Origin: Micrococcus sp. 2A
Lineage (GTDB): Bacteria > Actinomycetota > Actinomycetes > Actinomycetales > Micrococcaceae
Assembly: GCF_039519235.1 (NCBI RefSeq)
Contig: NZ_CP154351.1
Coordinates: 806,001-870,000, forward strand
Direction of reading: 5' to 3'
Length of the DNA: 64,000 nucleotides
Under the pieces are notes generated by a model. The model was not told the origin of the DNA, made no database searches, and saw only the letters and a list, made by a program, of their open reading frames with translations. The position numbers and the translations under genes were made by a program. Shown here piece after piece: positions 1-8,582 of this stretch (its first letter is position 1; every line of letters begins with the position of its first letter).

Positions 1-136
1 GCGGGGGCGACCGGACCCCGGGCCGTTCGACCTCGCCGCGCTGATGCCCCTGACGTACGTGGTGGCCGGGGCCATGCTGGCCATGGGCCTGCTGCTGATC
101 GTGGCGGACCTCGTGGAGCCCGTGCGGCTCTTCTGA
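1..136 (+). CDS. C-terminal end of a membrane protein, probably a site-2 (RseP/Rip1-type) metalloprotease
   Basis: Only the last 44 codons are present, read in the frame ending at the TGA at 134-136. They encode a short hydrophilic piece, one hydrophobic helix (around [20 protein letters not shown]) and a short tail ending VEPVRLF. A final helix followed by a P-V-x-L-F tail resembles the end of actinobacterial M50 intramembrane proteases. In related genomes that gene (rip1/rseP) lies between dxr and ispG, and ispG is the second gene downstream here. The catalytic HExxH and PDZ regions are outside the window, so the call rests on context and this tail; another membrane protein is possible. Confidence 0.45.
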   Translation, partial: RGRPDPGPFDLAALMPLTYVVAGAMLAMGLLLIVADLVEPVRLF

Positions 137-220
137 CGGGCGGACGGCCCGGAAGGTCACAGTCCGGGCACGAAGCCGCGGCGCCGCCCGGCCCGCCCGG
201 CCCGCCCGGAGGGCGTCCCC

Positions 221-226
221 TAGGAT
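221..226 (+). promoter_or_regulatory. -10 hexamer of a leaderless promoter (lipoprotein gene)
   Basis: TAGGAT fits the TANNNT -10 consensus of actinobacterial housekeeping sigma factors. Seven bases separate it from the GTG at 234, so the transcript should begin at or next to the start codon. No Shine-Dalgarno sequence precedes that GTG. Confidence 0.7.
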
Positions 227-233
227 CGTTGCT

Positions 234-1235
234 GTGAATGCCTCTCGTGACGCCTCCCCGTTTCCGAGCGCCCTGACGCGCCGCGCCACCCTCCTCGGTC
301 TCGGCTCCCTCGCCGCGGGCCTGGCCGGGTGCTCGGCACCCGCCTCCCAGGAGGCGGCCAGCTCGTCGGCGCCCCCCGCCTCGACCTCGGCCTCGGCCTC
401 GGAGTCCGCCGCGGACTCGTCCTCGGCCACGCCCACCCCGTCCGGCGAGCTGCCCGGCGGCGGTCGGCAGATCTTCCCGGCCCGCCGGTTCGTCGCCCTG
501 TACGGCACTCCCGGCACCGGTGCCCTCGGCGTCCTGGGCGAGCAGGACCTCCCCGCGTCCATCGAGCGCGTGCGGGCGCTCGCGAAGACCTACGAGCCGT
601 TCTCGGAGGAGCCGATCCAGCCGGCGTTCGAGATGATCGCCACGGTGGCCTCGGCGGACGCCGGCCCCGACGGCGCGTACTCCCGGCCCGTCAAGCGCGA
701 CCGCCTCGAGGAGTGGGTGGACGGCGCCGGCGCGGCCGGCATCCACGTCATCCTGGACCTGCAGACCGGCTTCGAGGACTTCCCCACCCAGGCGAAGCGC
801 ATCGAGGACCTGCTCAAGCGGCCCCACGTCGGCCTCGCCCTGGACCCGGAGTGGCGGCTGCGTCCGGGACAGAAGCACATGCGGGACATCGGCCAGGTGA
901 CGGCCGCCGAGATCAACGAGACCAGCGCGTGGCTCTCGGACCTCGTGGCCTCCGAGGGGCTCCCCGAGAAGCTCTTCGTCCTGCACCAGTTCCGCTCGGC
1001 CATGATCGAGCAGCGGTCGGAGATCGTGGCCCGCGAGGGCCTGGCCTTCCTGCTCCACGCGGACGGGCACGGCACCCACCAGCTCAAGAAGGAGACGTAC
1101 AGCATCCTCCGCAAGAACCTCCCGGACCATATCCGCATGGCCTGGAAGAACTTCTACGACGAGGACAAGCCGATGATGACCCCGGAGCAGACCATGGCCA
1201 ACGACCCCAAGCCCTGGCTCGTCTCCTTCCAGTGA
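234..1235 (+). CDS. Tat-like lipoprotein of unknown function
   Basis: This 333-residue protein has an N-terminal lipoprotein signal with a twin arginine (R16-R17 in LTRRATLL), a hydrophobic stretch and a lipobox LAGC with Cys33, so it should be anchored on the outer face of the membrane. A Ser/Ala/Thr-rich spacer (about 34-75) precedes a globular part with motifs such as VILDLQTGFEDFP and LALDPEWRL. The alternating hydrophobic strands suggest a TIM-barrel-like domain, but I do not recognise the family and assign no activity. The GTG start is fixed by the -10 hexamer seven bases upstream. It is inserted between the conserved protease end and ispG. Confidence 0.75.
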   Translation: MNASRDASPFPSALTRRATLLGLGSLAAGLAGCSAPASQEAASSSAPPASTSASASESAADSSSATPTPSGELPGGGRQIFPARRFVALYGTPGTGALGVLGEQDLPASIERVRALAKTYEPFSEEPIQPAFEMIATVASADAGPDGAYSRPVKRDRLEEWVDGAGAAGIHVILDLQTGFEDFPTQAKRIEDLLKRPHVGLALDPEWRLRPGQKHMRDIGQVTAAEINETSAWLSDLVASEGLPEKLFVLHQFRSAMIEQRSEIVAREGLAFLLHADGHGTHQLKKETYSILRKNLPDHIRMAWKNFYDEDKPMMTPEQTMANDPKPWLVSFQ

Positions 1236-1263
1236 TCCCCGGCCGTCCTCACCGCCCCCGCCG

Positions 1264-1291
1264 GGCCCCGGTGCCGCCGTGCACCGGGGCC
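1264..1291 (+). terminator. Hairpin terminator after the lipoprotein gene
   Basis: An 11-bp perfect stem (GGCCCCGGTGC with GCACCGGGGCC) closes a 6-base loop. It starts 28 bases after the stop codon. There is no U tract, as is common in this GC-rich group. The right arm ends where the ispG -10 hexamer begins. Confidence 0.6.
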
Positions 1292-1297
1292 TAGGAT
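1292..1297 (+). promoter_or_regulatory. -10 hexamer of the ispG promoter
   Basis: TAGGAT overlaps the first in-frame ATG (1296) of the ispG reading frame, so translation cannot begin there. Seven bases further downstream is an in-frame ATG (1305) that could serve as a leaderless start; the conserved start GTG 1356 has its own ribosome binding site. Confidence 0.65.
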
Positions 1298-1355
1298 GGG
1301 ACGGATGAAGCGACGGCCTCTCGCCGCCGACCCGAGAACCGTGAGGAGCGCTGCC

Positions 1356-2525
1356 GTGCCCGTCAGCCTTGGAATGCCGTCCGCCCCGCCGCCCGTGCTG
1401 GCCCCGCGCCGGCCGACCCGGCAGATCCGGGTGGGCTCCGTGGGGGTGGGCTCGAAGCACCAGGTCTCGGTGCAGTCCATGACCACCACCAAGACCCACG
1501 ACATCGGCGCCACCCTGCAGCAGATCGCGGAGCTCACCGCTGCCGGCTGCGACATCGTGCGCGTGGCCTGCCCCACGGACAAGGACGCGGACGCGCTGAA
1601 GGTCATCGCGCGGCAGTCCACGATCCCCGTGATCGCGGACATCCACTTCCAGCCGAAGTACGTGTTCGCCGCGATCGAGGCCGGCTGCGGCGCCGTGCGC
1701 GTGAACCCGGGCAACATCCGCAAGTTCGACGACCAGGTCAAGGAGATCGCCCAGGCGGCCGCCGAGCACGGCACCTCCCTGCGCATCGGCGTCAACGCCG
1801 GCTCCCTCGACCCCCGCCTGATCCAGAAGCACGGCAAAGCCACGCCGGAGGCCCTCGTGGAGTCCGCCGTGTGGGAGGCGTCCCTCTTCGAGGAGCACGG
1901 ATTCAAGGACTTCAAGATCTCCGTGAAGCACAACGACCCGGTGATCATGGCCCGCGCGTACGAGCTCCTCGCGGAGGAGGGCGACTGGCCCCTGCACCTC
2001 GGCGTGACCGAGGCCGGCCCCGCCTTCCAGGGCACCATCAAGTCGGCCACCGCGTTCGGCTACCTGCTGGGCAAGGGCATCGGCGACACCATCCGCGTGT
2101 CCCTCTCCGCCCCGCCCGTCGAGGAGATCAAGGTCGGCCTGCAGATCCTGCAGTCGCTCAACCTCCGCGAGCGCAGGCTCGAGATCGTCTCCTGCCCCTC
2201 GTGCGGCCGCGCCCAGGTGGACGTGTACACGCTCGCCGAGGAGGTCACCGAAGGCCTCAAGGACGTCACCGTCCCGCTGCGCGTGGCCGTCATGGGCTGC
2301 GTCGTCAACGGCCCGGGCGAGGCCCGGGAGGCCGACCTCGGCGTGGCCTCGGGCAACGGCAAGGGCCAGATCTTCGTCAAGGGCGAGGTCATTCGGACCG
2401 TGCCCGAGGACCAGATCGTGGACACCCTCATCGAGGAGGCCCGCCGGATCGCCGCGGAGATGGGCCACGAGGAGGGCTCCGGTGACCAGGCTGCCGCCGG
2501 TGCCCCCGTGGTCTCCGTCCACTGA
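1356..2525 (+). CDS. ispG: 4-hydroxy-3-methylbut-2-enyl diphosphate synthase (IspG/GcpE)
   Basis: IspG converts 2-C-methylerythritol 2,4-cyclodiphosphate to HMBPP, the penultimate step of the MEP isoprenoid pathway, using a [4Fe-4S] cluster. The three cluster cysteines are visible: Cys280 and Cys283 in CPSCGR and Cys315 in [10 protein letters not shown], with Glu322 as the expected fourth ligand. The length of 389 residues is normal for actinobacteria. I chose GTG 1356 because GAGGAG lies seven bases upstream and family homology begins here ([16 protein letters not shown]). An ATG at 1305, seven bases after the TAGGAT hexamer, could yield a 406-residue leaderless form. The next gene starts inside its 3' end. 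Confidence 0.96.
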   Translation: MPVSLGMPSAPPPVLAPRRPTRQIRVGSVGVGSKHQVSVQSMTTTKTHDIGATLQQIAELTAAGCDIVRVACPTDKDADALKVIARQSTIPVIADIHFQPKYVFAAIEAGCGAVRVNPGNIRKFDDQVKEIAQAAAEHGTSLRIGVNAGSLDPRLIQKHGKATPEALVESAVWEASLFEEHGFKDFKISVKHNDPVIMARAYELLAEEGDWPLHLGVTEAGPAFQGTIKSATAFGYLLGKGIGDTIRVSLSAPPVEEIKVGLQILQSLNLRERRLEIVSCPSCGRAQVDVYTLAEEVTEGLKDVTVPLRVAVMGCVVNGPGEAREADLGVASGNGKGQIFVKGEVIRTVPEDQIVDTLIEEARRIAAEMGHEEGSGDQAAAGAPVVSVH

Positions 2526-3486
2526 CGCCGCCGTCCGCCAGGCCTCGCAGGGGCGGGTCCGCCTTCTGACCGACGCCGACACCCCCGCACTCGCGGCCCT
2601 CGCGCGCCGCGACCCGGTGGCGAACGTCTTCGTCGAGTCCCTGCTCGAGGCCGGTCGCCGGGCGGGCCCGCGCGGGGGAGCGGGCGGCACCCTCTTCCTG
2701 GGCGTCCCCGAGGACCCCGACGCCGCAGCCCCCGCCGGCGCGCTGCGCGCCGCCGCGTGGGTCGGCTCGAACGTGGTGCCGGTGGTGCCGCCCGGCCGCG
2801 CCGAGTCGACGGCGACCGACGACGACGCGGCCGCCCTCGCCGCGGCCGTCGTCGCCCTGCGGCGCCGCCTCGGATCCGTGTACGGCCCGGCCGCCGCGGT
2901 GCTGACGATCGGCCGCGCCCTGCGGACCGCCGGCCACCGGCCGCGCTCCGTGCGCGAGGAGCAGCCCCTCCTCGTGGCGGGGGAGCGGCCCGCCGTCGCG
3001 CCGCTCCCGGACGTGGTCCCGGCAGGGCCGCGGGACTATGACCGGGTGCTGCCGGCCAGCGCGGCCATGTTCGAGGAGGAGCTCGGCTTCTCCCCGTTCC
3101 TCGGCGGCGCGCAGCAGTACCGCGAGCGCGTGCGGGGGCTCATCGCGTCCGGCCGCGTGTTCATCGTCCCCGGAGACGCCCCGACGCCGGGCGTCCCGGC
3201 ACCGGACGCCCCGACGCCGGGCGTCGGCGCCCGCCCCCCGCTGCGCTTCAAGGCGGACGTGGGCGTGCTCTCCTCCCGGTGCGCCCAGATCCAGGGGGTC
3301 TGGATGCACCCGGAGCACCGCGGGCGCGGGCTCGCGGCCGGGGCGATGGCCGCCGTCGTGGGGCTGGCACGGCGTCACGCGCCCGTGGTCAGCCTCTACG
3401 TGAACGCGTACAACACCGCCGCGCTGCGCACGTACGCGCGCGTCGGGTTCGAGCGCGTGGGCACGTTCGCCACGGTGCTCTACTGA
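2482..3486 (+). CDS. GNAT-family N-acetyltransferase with DUF4081-type N-terminal domain
   Basis: The 334-residue protein has a DUF4081-like first half and a C-terminal GNAT fold with the acetyl-CoA loop in [17 protein letters not shown], followed by [21 protein letters not shown], a typical GNAT ending. It matches the mycobacterial gene next to gcpE (Rv2867c type); its substrate is unknown. The GTG start lies five bases after GGAGGG and overlaps ispG by 44 bases, so the two are translationally linked. A 21-bp direct repeat near residues 232-248 makes two copies of a DAPTPGV segment, apparently a recent insertion between two beta strands. Confidence 0.85.
   Translation: MTRLPPVPPWSPSTDAAVRQASQGRVRLLTDADTPALAALARRDPVANVFVESLLEAGRRAGPRGGAGGTLFLGVPEDPDAAAPAGALRAAAWVGSNVVPVVPPGRAESTATDDDAAALAAAVVALRRRLGSVYGPAAAVLTIGRALRTAGHRPRSVREEQPLLVAGERPAVAPLPDVVPAGPRDYDRVLPASAAMFEEELGFSPFLGGAQQYRERVRGLIASGRVFIVPGDAPTPGVPAPDAPTPGVGARPPLRFKADVGVLSSRCAQIQGVWMHPEHRGRGLAAGAMAAVVGLARRHAPVVSLYVNAYNTAALRTYARVGFERVGTFATVLY
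3175..3225 (+). repeat. Tandem direct repeat inside the GNAT gene
   Basis: The 21-base unit GACGCCCCGACGCCGGGCGTC is nearly perfectly duplicated with a short spacer that also repeats partially. Each unit itself contains an inverted repeat (GACGCC...GGCGTC). In frame it encodes repeated Asp-Ala-Pro-Thr-Pro-Gly-Val, a linker-like insertion. Confidence 0.6.
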
Positions 3487-3620
3487 CGGGGGTGCGCGGG
3501 TCTGGTTCCGCGTCCGATCCGCCCCTGGGGTGCACCGCCGGGTCGGCCGCGGATCCCTCGGCGGCGGACCTCCTGTGCCCGGGCACCGAGGACGCAGCCG
3601 GACATGGCCGGGCCGGCCGC

Positions 3621-3626
3621 TAGGAT
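3621..3626 (+). promoter_or_regulatory. -10 hexamer of the proS promoter
   Basis: TAGGAT lies in the 219-base gap between the GNAT stop and the proS ATG. It predicts a start site near 3633 and a 5' leader of about 72 bases. No T-box specifier structure could be recognised in that leader. Confidence 0.6.
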
Positions 3627-3705
3627 CGACGTCGACGACGCCCCCGACGCACCGGCCGGCGTCCACCGACCCGTGCTCGCGCGCTGCCCCTGAAGGAGTC
3701 CTCCC

Positions 3706-5532
3706 ATGCCTCTGCGCATGTCCACCCTGTTCCTGCGGACCCTGCGCGATGCCCCGGCCGACGCCGAGGTGGCGAGCCACCAGCTGCTCGTGCGGGCCGG
3801 AATGATCCGCCGCGCCGCCCCCGGCATCTACACGTGGCTGCCCCTGGGCCTGCGCGTGCTGCGCCGCGTGGAGGCGGTCGTGCGCGAGGAGATGGACGCC
3901 ATCGGCGCCCAGGAGGTGCACTTCCCCGCGCTGCTGCCGCGCGAGCCCTACGAGGCCTCCGGCCGGTGGGAGGAGTACGGGGACGGCCTGTTCCGCCTCC
4001 AGGACCGCAAGGGTGCCGACTACCTGCTGGCCCCCACGCACGAGGAGATGTTCACCCTCCTCGTCAAGGACCTCTACTCGTCCTACAAGGACCTGCCGGC
4101 GTACCTGTACCAGATCCAGACGAAGTACCGGGACGAGGCCCGCCCGCGCGCCGGCCTGCTGCGCGGCCGCGAGTTCGTCATGAAGGACTCCTACTCCTTC
4201 ACGGTGGACGACGCCGGCCTCGACGACGCCTACGAGGCCCACCGCGCCGCGTACCTGCGCATCTTCGAGCGGCTCGGCCTCGAGGTCGTGCCGGTGAAGG
4301 CCACCTCCGGCGCCATGGGCGGCTCCCGCTCCGAGGAGTTCCTGCACCCCACCGAGGTCGGCGAGGACACCTTCGTGGAGTCCGACGGCGGCTACCGCGC
4401 CAACGTCGAGGCCGTCACCACCGTGGCCCCCGAGCCCCTCGACGAGGCCGCGATGGCCACGCTGCCGGCGGCCGAGGTCAAGGAGACCCCGGACTCCACG
4501 ACCATCGCGGCGCTCGTGGACGTCGCCAACGACCTGGCCCCGCGGGCCGACCGCCCGTGGGAGGCCGCGGACACCCTCAAGTGCGTCGTGCTCACCGCCG
4601 TGGTCGACGGCGGCGAGCGCCGCCAGTTCGTCGTCGCCGTCCCCGGCGACCGAGAGGTCGACGTCAAGCGGCTCGAGGCGTCCGTCGGCCCGGCCCTCGG
4701 GGTCGTCGGGGAGCCCACGGTCGAGGCCGCCACGGCTGAGGACCTCAAGCGCCACCCCTCCCTCGTCAAGGGCTACATCGGCCCGGCCGGGGCCGGCGAG
4801 ATCGAGGGCACCCCCGTGCTCGGCGCCGAGGGCTCGGTGTCCGGCCTGCCCCTGTTCGTGGACCCGCGCGTCGCCCCCGGGACCGCCTGGGTGACCGGCG
4901 CCAACGCGGACCAGCGCCACGCCTTCGGCGTCGTCGCCGGCCGCGACTTCCGATGGGACGCGGTCCTCGAGGCCACCGTCGTGCGCGAGGGCGACGCCGC
5001 CCCGGACGGCTCCGGCCCGCTCCACTCCCGCCGCGGCATGGAGATGGGGCACATCTTCCAGCTGGGTCGCAAGTACGCCGAGGCCCTCGACCTGAAGGTC
5101 CTCGACGTCAACGGCAAGCAGGTCGTGGTGACCATGGGCTCCTACGGCATCGGCGTGACCCGCGCCGTCGCCGCGATCGCCGAGCGCTACCGCGACGACA
5201 AGGGCCTCGCGTGGCCGCGCGCGGTCGCCCCGGCCGACGTGCACGTGGTCGTGGCGACCAAGGGGGAGGACGGCGTCGCCGCCGCCCTGGACCTGGCCGA
5301 GGGCCTCGAGGCCCACGGTCTCACCGTGATCGTGGACGACCGCGCCAAGGTGAGCCCCGGCGTGAAGTTCAAGGACGCCGAGCTGATCGGCGTGCCGACC
5401 GCCGTGGTGATCGGCCGCGGCCTGGCCGACGGCGAGCTCGAGCTCAAGGACCGTGCCACGGGGGAGGCCCGCACCGTGCCGGTGGCCGACGCGGTCGCCG
5501 AGGTCGTGGCCGAGGTGCGTCACGGGCGCTGA
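3706..5532 (+). CDS. proS: Prolyl-tRNA synthetase (bacterial type)
   Basis: ProRS charges tRNA-Pro in the cytoplasm. The 608 residues follow the bacterial-type class II layout: motif 1 region near the start ([20 protein letters not shown]), motif 2 ([19 protein letters not shown]), an inserted editing (INS) domain around residues 230-410, motif 3 near [17 protein letters not shown], and a C-terminal anticodon-binding domain ([10 protein letters not shown] onward). AAGGAG seven bases before ATG 3706 supports the start. It follows the ispG-GNAT pair as in other actinobacteria. The next gene begins one base after its stop. Confidence 0.96.
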   Translation: MPLRMSTLFLRTLRDAPADAEVASHQLLVRAGMIRRAAPGIYTWLPLGLRVLRRVEAVVREEMDAIGAQEVHFPALLPREPYEASGRWEEYGDGLFRLQDRKGADYLLAPTHEEMFTLLVKDLYSSYKDLPAYLYQIQTKYRDEARPRAGLLRGREFVMKDSYSFTVDDAGLDDAYEAHRAAYLRIFERLGLEVVPVKATSGAMGGSRSEEFLHPTEVGEDTFVESDGGYRANVEAVTTVAPEPLDEAAMATLPAAEVKETPDSTTIAALVDVANDLAPRADRPWEAADTLKCVVLTAVVDGGERRQFVVAVPGDREVDVKRLEASVGPALGVVGEPTVEAATAEDLKRHPSLVKGYIGPAGAGEIEGTPVLGAEGSVSGLPLFVDPRVAPGTAWVTGANADQRHAFGVVAGRDFRWDAVLEATVVREGDAAPDGSGPLHSRRGMEMGHIFQLGRKYAEALDLKVLDVNGKQVVVTMGSYGIGVTRAVAAIAERYRDDKGLAWPRAVAPADVHVVVATKGEDGVAAALDLAEGLEAHGLTVIVDDRAKVSPGVKFKDAELIGVPTAVVIGRGLADGELELKDRATGEARTVPVADAVAEVVAEVRHGR

Positions 5533-5533
5533 G

Positions 5534-6325
5534 ATGTTCGGCGCCGTCGAGTTGACGACGGGCCTGGTGCTGCTGCTCCTGGCCGCGGGCTTCGCCGCCG
5601 GCTGGGTGGACGCCGTCGTCGGCGGGGGCGGGCTGCTGCAGCTGCCCGTCATGCTGCTGGTGCCGGGCCTCACGCCCGTGCAGGCCCTGGCCACCAACAA
5701 GCTGGGCTCCGTGTTCGGCACCGCGACGTCGGCGATCACCTACCGGCGCCGGCTCGGCTCGGACCTGCGCACGGCGCTGCCCATGGCCGCGCTGGCCTTC
5801 GCGACCTCCCTCAGCGGGGCGGTCGTGGCCACGCTGCTCCCCACGGGGGTGATCCGGCCCGTGATCCTCGCGGCGCTCGTGACGGTGTGGATCGTCACCG
5901 CGACCCGACCGCAGCTGGGCCGGGTCGCCGCCCTCAAGCACACGGGGGCGGCCCACCTGACGCGGGCCCTGGCCCTCGGCGGGGCGGTCGGCTTCTACGA
6001 CGGGATGATCGGGCCCGGCACGGGGACCTTCCTCATCCTGGGACTGGTGGCGCTGCTCGGACACGACTTCCTGCAGGCCTCGGCCCAGGCCAAGGTGGTC
6101 AACCTGGCCACCAACCTCGGCGCCCTGGCGTTCTTCCTGCCCGCGGGCCACGCGGTGCTCGGCCTGGGCCTCCTCCTCGGCGCGGCCAACCTCGCGGGCG
6201 GCTACGTGGGCGCGCGCATGGCGATCGCGCGGGGGACTGGGTTCATCCGGGTGGTCTTCCTCGCGGTCGTCTCCGCGCTGATCGTGAAGGTGGGCGCGGA
6301 CACCCTGGCCCCGCTCGTGGGGTGA
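5534..6325 (+). CDS. TauE/SafE-family membrane permease
   Basis: A 263-residue polytopic protein with about eight predicted helices and the family signature AAGFAAGWVDAVVGGGGLLQLP at its start, including the Gly-rich loop; a second half-repeat has GFYDGMIGPGTGTFLI. TauE/SafE (DUF81) proteins move sulfite, sulfoacetate or other small organosulfur anions out of the cell; which one applies here cannot be read from sequence. The ATG sits one base after the proS stop, so it is probably translated by coupling. The upstream in-frame extension overlaps proS and is not needed. Confidence 0.85.
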   Translation: MFGAVELTTGLVLLLLAAGFAAGWVDAVVGGGGLLQLPVMLLVPGLTPVQALATNKLGSVFGTATSAITYRRRLGSDLRTALPMAALAFATSLSGAVVATLLPTGVIRPVILAALVTVWIVTATRPQLGRVAALKHTGAAHLTRALALGGAVGFYDGMIGPGTGTFLILGLVALLGHDFLQASAQAKVVNLATNLGALAFFLPAGHAVLGLGLLLGAANLAGGYVGARMAIARGTGFIRVVFLAVVSALIVKVGADTLAPLVG

Positions 6326-6342
6326 GGCGCCGGCCGCGGCGG

Positions 6343-6348
6343 TACGCT
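6343..6348 (+). promoter_or_regulatory. -10 hexamer upstream of rimP-nusA
   Basis: TACGCT lies in the short gap between the permease and rimP. A start site near 6355 would give a leader of about 29 bases that includes the rimP AGGAG. Confidence 0.5.
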
Positions 6349-6383
6349 GGCCCTGCCCGCCCCCGACCCCTCAGGAGCCCCGC

Positions 6384-6974
6384 ATGGACCCGCAGGAGAC
6401 CACCGACCGTCCCGAGAGCGCCGCGCTGACGGCGATGGTCGAGGACGCCGTGGCCGACGCCGGCGTCGTGGTGGAGGAGGTGCGCGTGGCCGGCGCCGCC
6501 GCCACCCCGACCGTGGAGGTCGTCCTGGACCGCGCCGCCGGACCCGAGGGCCTGAGCCTGGACGAGGTGGCCGCCCTGAGCGCCCGCGTCTCCGCCGCGC
6601 TGGACGCCGCCGGGGACGAGGTCCCGGGTGTGGGCGCCGGCGAGTACATGCTCGAGGTCACCACGGCCGGCGTCGATCGCCCGCTCACGCAGCCGCGCCA
6701 CTTCGAGCGCAACGTGGGCCGCCTCGTGAGCGTGTCCGTGGACGGGGCCGAGCCGATCACCGCGCGCCTCACAGACGTCGGGGAGCACGACGTCGAGCTC
6801 GTCGTGGTCCGCCCCGGCGCCAAGAAGGGCATGCCCGCCAAGGAGCTGCCGGCCGAGCGGGTGGGGATGGACCGACTGGGGCCGGCCGTGGTGCAGGTAG
6901 AGTGGGGCACCGCCCGCGAGCCCGGCGAGTCCCCGGACCGGGCCGAGCACACGGCAGAGCACACGGAGGCATAA
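6384..6974 (+). CDS. rimP: Ribosome maturation factor RimP
   Basis: RimP assists maturation of the 30S subunit. The 196-residue protein has the N-terminal alpha/beta domain (VEEVRVAGAAATPTVEVVLD), the characteristic central segment DEVPGVGAGEYMLEVTTAGVDRPL (the usual P-G-[L/V]-[D/S]-RPL signature), and a C-terminal SH3-like barrel. AGGAG (6373-6377) is seven bases before the ATG. The final part is a longer acidic tail than in E. coli RimP. Its TAA stop directly abuts the nusA GTG, the normal rimP-nusA operon order. Confidence 0.93.
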   Translation: MDPQETTDRPESAALTAMVEDAVADAGVVVEEVRVAGAAATPTVEVVLDRAAGPEGLSLDEVAALSARVSAALDAAGDEVPGVGAGEYMLEVTTAGVDRPLTQPRHFERNVGRLVSVSVDGAEPITARLTDVGEHDVELVVVRPGAKKGMPAKELPAERVGMDRLGPAVVQVEWGTAREPGESPDRAEHTAEHTEA

Positions 6975-7961
6975 GTGGATATCGACATGAGCGCGCTGCG
7001 CATGCTGGTGGCCGAGCGGGACATCCCGCTGGACCGGCTCGTCCCCACCATCGAGCAGGCCCTGCTCATGGCGTACCAGCGGACCCCGGGCGCCCTGAAG
7101 CGCGCCCGCGCGGAGCTGGACCGCGCGAGCGGCCACGTGACCATCTGGGCCACGGAGCTGGACGAGGAGGGCGCGGCCGTCGGCGAGTTCGACGACACCC
7201 CCAACGGCTTCGGCCGGGTCGCGGCGTCCACCGCACGCCAGGTCATCCTGCAGCGCCTGCGCGAGGCGGACGACGACAAGGTGCTGGGCGACTTCAAGGA
7301 GAAGGAGGGAGAGCTCGTCTCCGGCGTCGTCCAGCAGGGCAACAACCGCCAGATGATCCAGGTGAACCTGGGCACCCTCGAGGCCGTGCTCCCGCCGCCC
7401 GAGCAGGTGCCGGGGGAGCAGTACCCCCATGGCCGCCGCCTGCGCACCTACGTGGTCTCCGCGAACCGCGGCAGCAAGGGCCCGTCCGTGACCGTCTCCC
7501 GCTCGCACCCGAACCTCGTGCGGCGCCTCTTCGAGCTCGAGGTCCCCGAGATCGCCGACGGCTCGGTGGAGATCACGGCCCTGGCCCGCGAGGCCGGCCA
7601 CCGCACCAAGATGGCGGTCAAGGCCACCCGGGCGGGCATCAACGCCAAGGGCGCCGCGATCGGGGAGATGGGCTCGCGCGTGCGCGCCGTCATGACCGAG
7701 CTCGGCGACGAGAAGATCGACATCGTGGAGCACTCGGACGACCCGGCCGCGATGATCGCCCACGCCCTCTCCCCGGCCCAGACGGTCTCCGTGGAGATCG
7801 TGGACGCCGACCAGCACTCCGCGCGCGTGGTGGTGCCGCAGCACCAGCTCTCCCTCGCGATCGGCAAGGAGGGCCAGAACGCCCGCCTCGCCGCGAAGCT
7901 CACCGGCTGGCGCATCGACATCGTCGGCGACGGCGCCGCGGCGCAGGCGCCCGGGCACTGA
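6975..7961 (+). CDS. nusA: Transcription termination/antitermination factor NusA
   Basis: NusA binds RNA polymerase and nascent RNA and modulates pausing, termination and antitermination. The 328-residue protein has the N-terminal RNAP-binding domain, an S1 domain (about 110-180, GELVSGVVQQGNNRQMIQV), and two KH domains including GSRVRAVMTELGDEKIDIV and LAIGKEGQNARLAAKLTGW. It lacks the C-terminal acidic repeats of gamma-proteobacterial NusA, as usual for actinobacteria. GGAGG six bases before the GTG gives a good ribosome binding site. Its stop codon lies in the loop of a strong hairpin. Confidence 0.95.
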   Translation: MDIDMSALRMLVAERDIPLDRLVPTIEQALLMAYQRTPGALKRARAELDRASGHVTIWATELDEEGAAVGEFDDTPNGFGRVAASTARQVILQRLREADDDKVLGDFKEKEGELVSGVVQQGNNRQMIQVNLGTLEAVLPPPEQVPGEQYPHGRRLRTYVVSANRGSKGPSVTVSRSHPNLVRRLFELEVPEIADGSVEITALAREAGHRTKMAVKATRAGINAKGAAIGEMGSRVRAVMTELGDEKIDIVEHSDDPAAMIAHALSPAQTVSVEIVDADQHSARVVVPQHQLSLAIGKEGQNARLAAKLTGWRIDIVGDGAAAQAPGH

Positions 7962-7970
7962 TGCCCGGGC
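7949..7970 (+). terminator. Hairpin enclosing the nusA stop codon
   Basis: GCCCGGGCA and TGCCCGGGC form a perfect 9-bp stem around a CTGA loop; the TGA in that loop is the nusA stop. It may act as a terminator or as an attenuator between nusA and ylxR-infB. There is no U tract. Confidence 0.5.
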
Positions 7971-7998
7971 CCGAGAGGAGATCCCGGCCGGGACGCGC

Positions 7999-8004
7999 TA
8001 GGAT
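7999..8004 (+). promoter_or_regulatory. -10 hexamer upstream of ylxR-infB
   Basis: TAGGAT just after the nusA hairpin would start transcription near 8011, giving a leader of about 37 bases with GTGAGGAG before the ylxR ATG. Confidence 0.6.
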
Positions 8005-8047
8005 GGATGAGGTCCATTCTCGTTCCGACACCGTGTGAGGAGACCGC

Positions 8048-8392
8048 ATGACGTCCCAGACGGTCGTGCGGACCTGCATCGGATGCCGGGCGAGGGCGGA
8101 CCAGGAAGAGCTGGTGCGCGTGGCACTGGACCCCGCGACGGAACCCCCCACCGTCGTCTGGGACCGGAGTCGTCGACGTCCCGGACGCGGTGCCTGGGTG
8201 CACCCCGGGCCGGACTGCCTCCTCCTCGCCGTGCGCCGTCGGGCGTTCCACCGGGCCTTCAGGGCCGCCGTGGACGCCGACGGGCTCACACGCGAGGCGG
8301 GCGGTCCCGGCGAGGGATCCCCGAGCGCCGCGCGGACGCGGAACGCCGCACCGGCTGCAGACACGACAGATGAAGGCGGGTCAGAGATCTGA
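8048..8392 (+). CDS. ylxR: YlxR family (DUF448) RNA-binding protein
   Basis: A 114-residue protein with the DUF448 signature RTCIGCRARADQEELVRVAL and the basic patch RRRPGRGAWVHPGPDCL. YlxR proteins sit between nusA and infB in most Gram-positive genomes; structures suggest RNA binding, and proposed roles include RNase P interaction or transcription regulation. The tail beyond about residue 80 is low-complexity. GAGGAG eight bases before the ATG supports the start. Confidence 0.9.
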   Translation: MTSQTVVRTCIGCRARADQEELVRVALDPATEPPTVVWDRSRRRPGRGAWVHPGPDCLLLAVRRRAFHRAFRAAVDADGLTREAGGPGEGSPSAARTRNAAPAADTTDEGGSEI

Positions 8393-8582
8393 TGCGTACC
8401 CGATGAGCACTGAAGCATGAGTGCCCAACGATGAACTTCACCCCCTGCTATCAGGCAGGCCGCGGCGCGCGCACCCTCGAGGTGTCCCGTGCGGCCTGGA
8501 CAAACGTCAACGGTCTCGCGCCGCGCTGAATCGGAAGCCCCCCGGCTCCCCTGAAGGCCCGTGAGGCCAGAACAGGAGAACC
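8393..8582 (+). promoter_or_regulatory. infB leader region
   Basis: This 190-base gap is noticeably less GC-rich than its neighbours in its first 60 bases, which contain repeated ATGA motifs and a TGCTATCAG element resembling an extended -10. A 32-codon ATG frame (8431-8529) lies inside but has neither an SD sequence nor a correctly placed -10. The end carries the infB ribosome binding site AGGAGA. Confidence 0.35.

Noticed and set aside
1296..1298. ATG 1296 as the ispG start
   Set aside because: It overlaps the -10 hexamer TAGGAT, so it would not be in the transcript. The same reasoning rejects 28152 (ftsK), 47029 (hisC) and 48220 (hisB).
3490..3700. T-box riboswitch upstream of proS
   Set aside because: No AGGGUGGNACCGCG-type antiterminator bulge sequence was found.
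8431..8529. 32-codon ATG frame in the infB leader
   Set aside because: No Shine-Dalgarno sequence and no TANNNT hexamer at leaderless distance; the composition is unremarkable.
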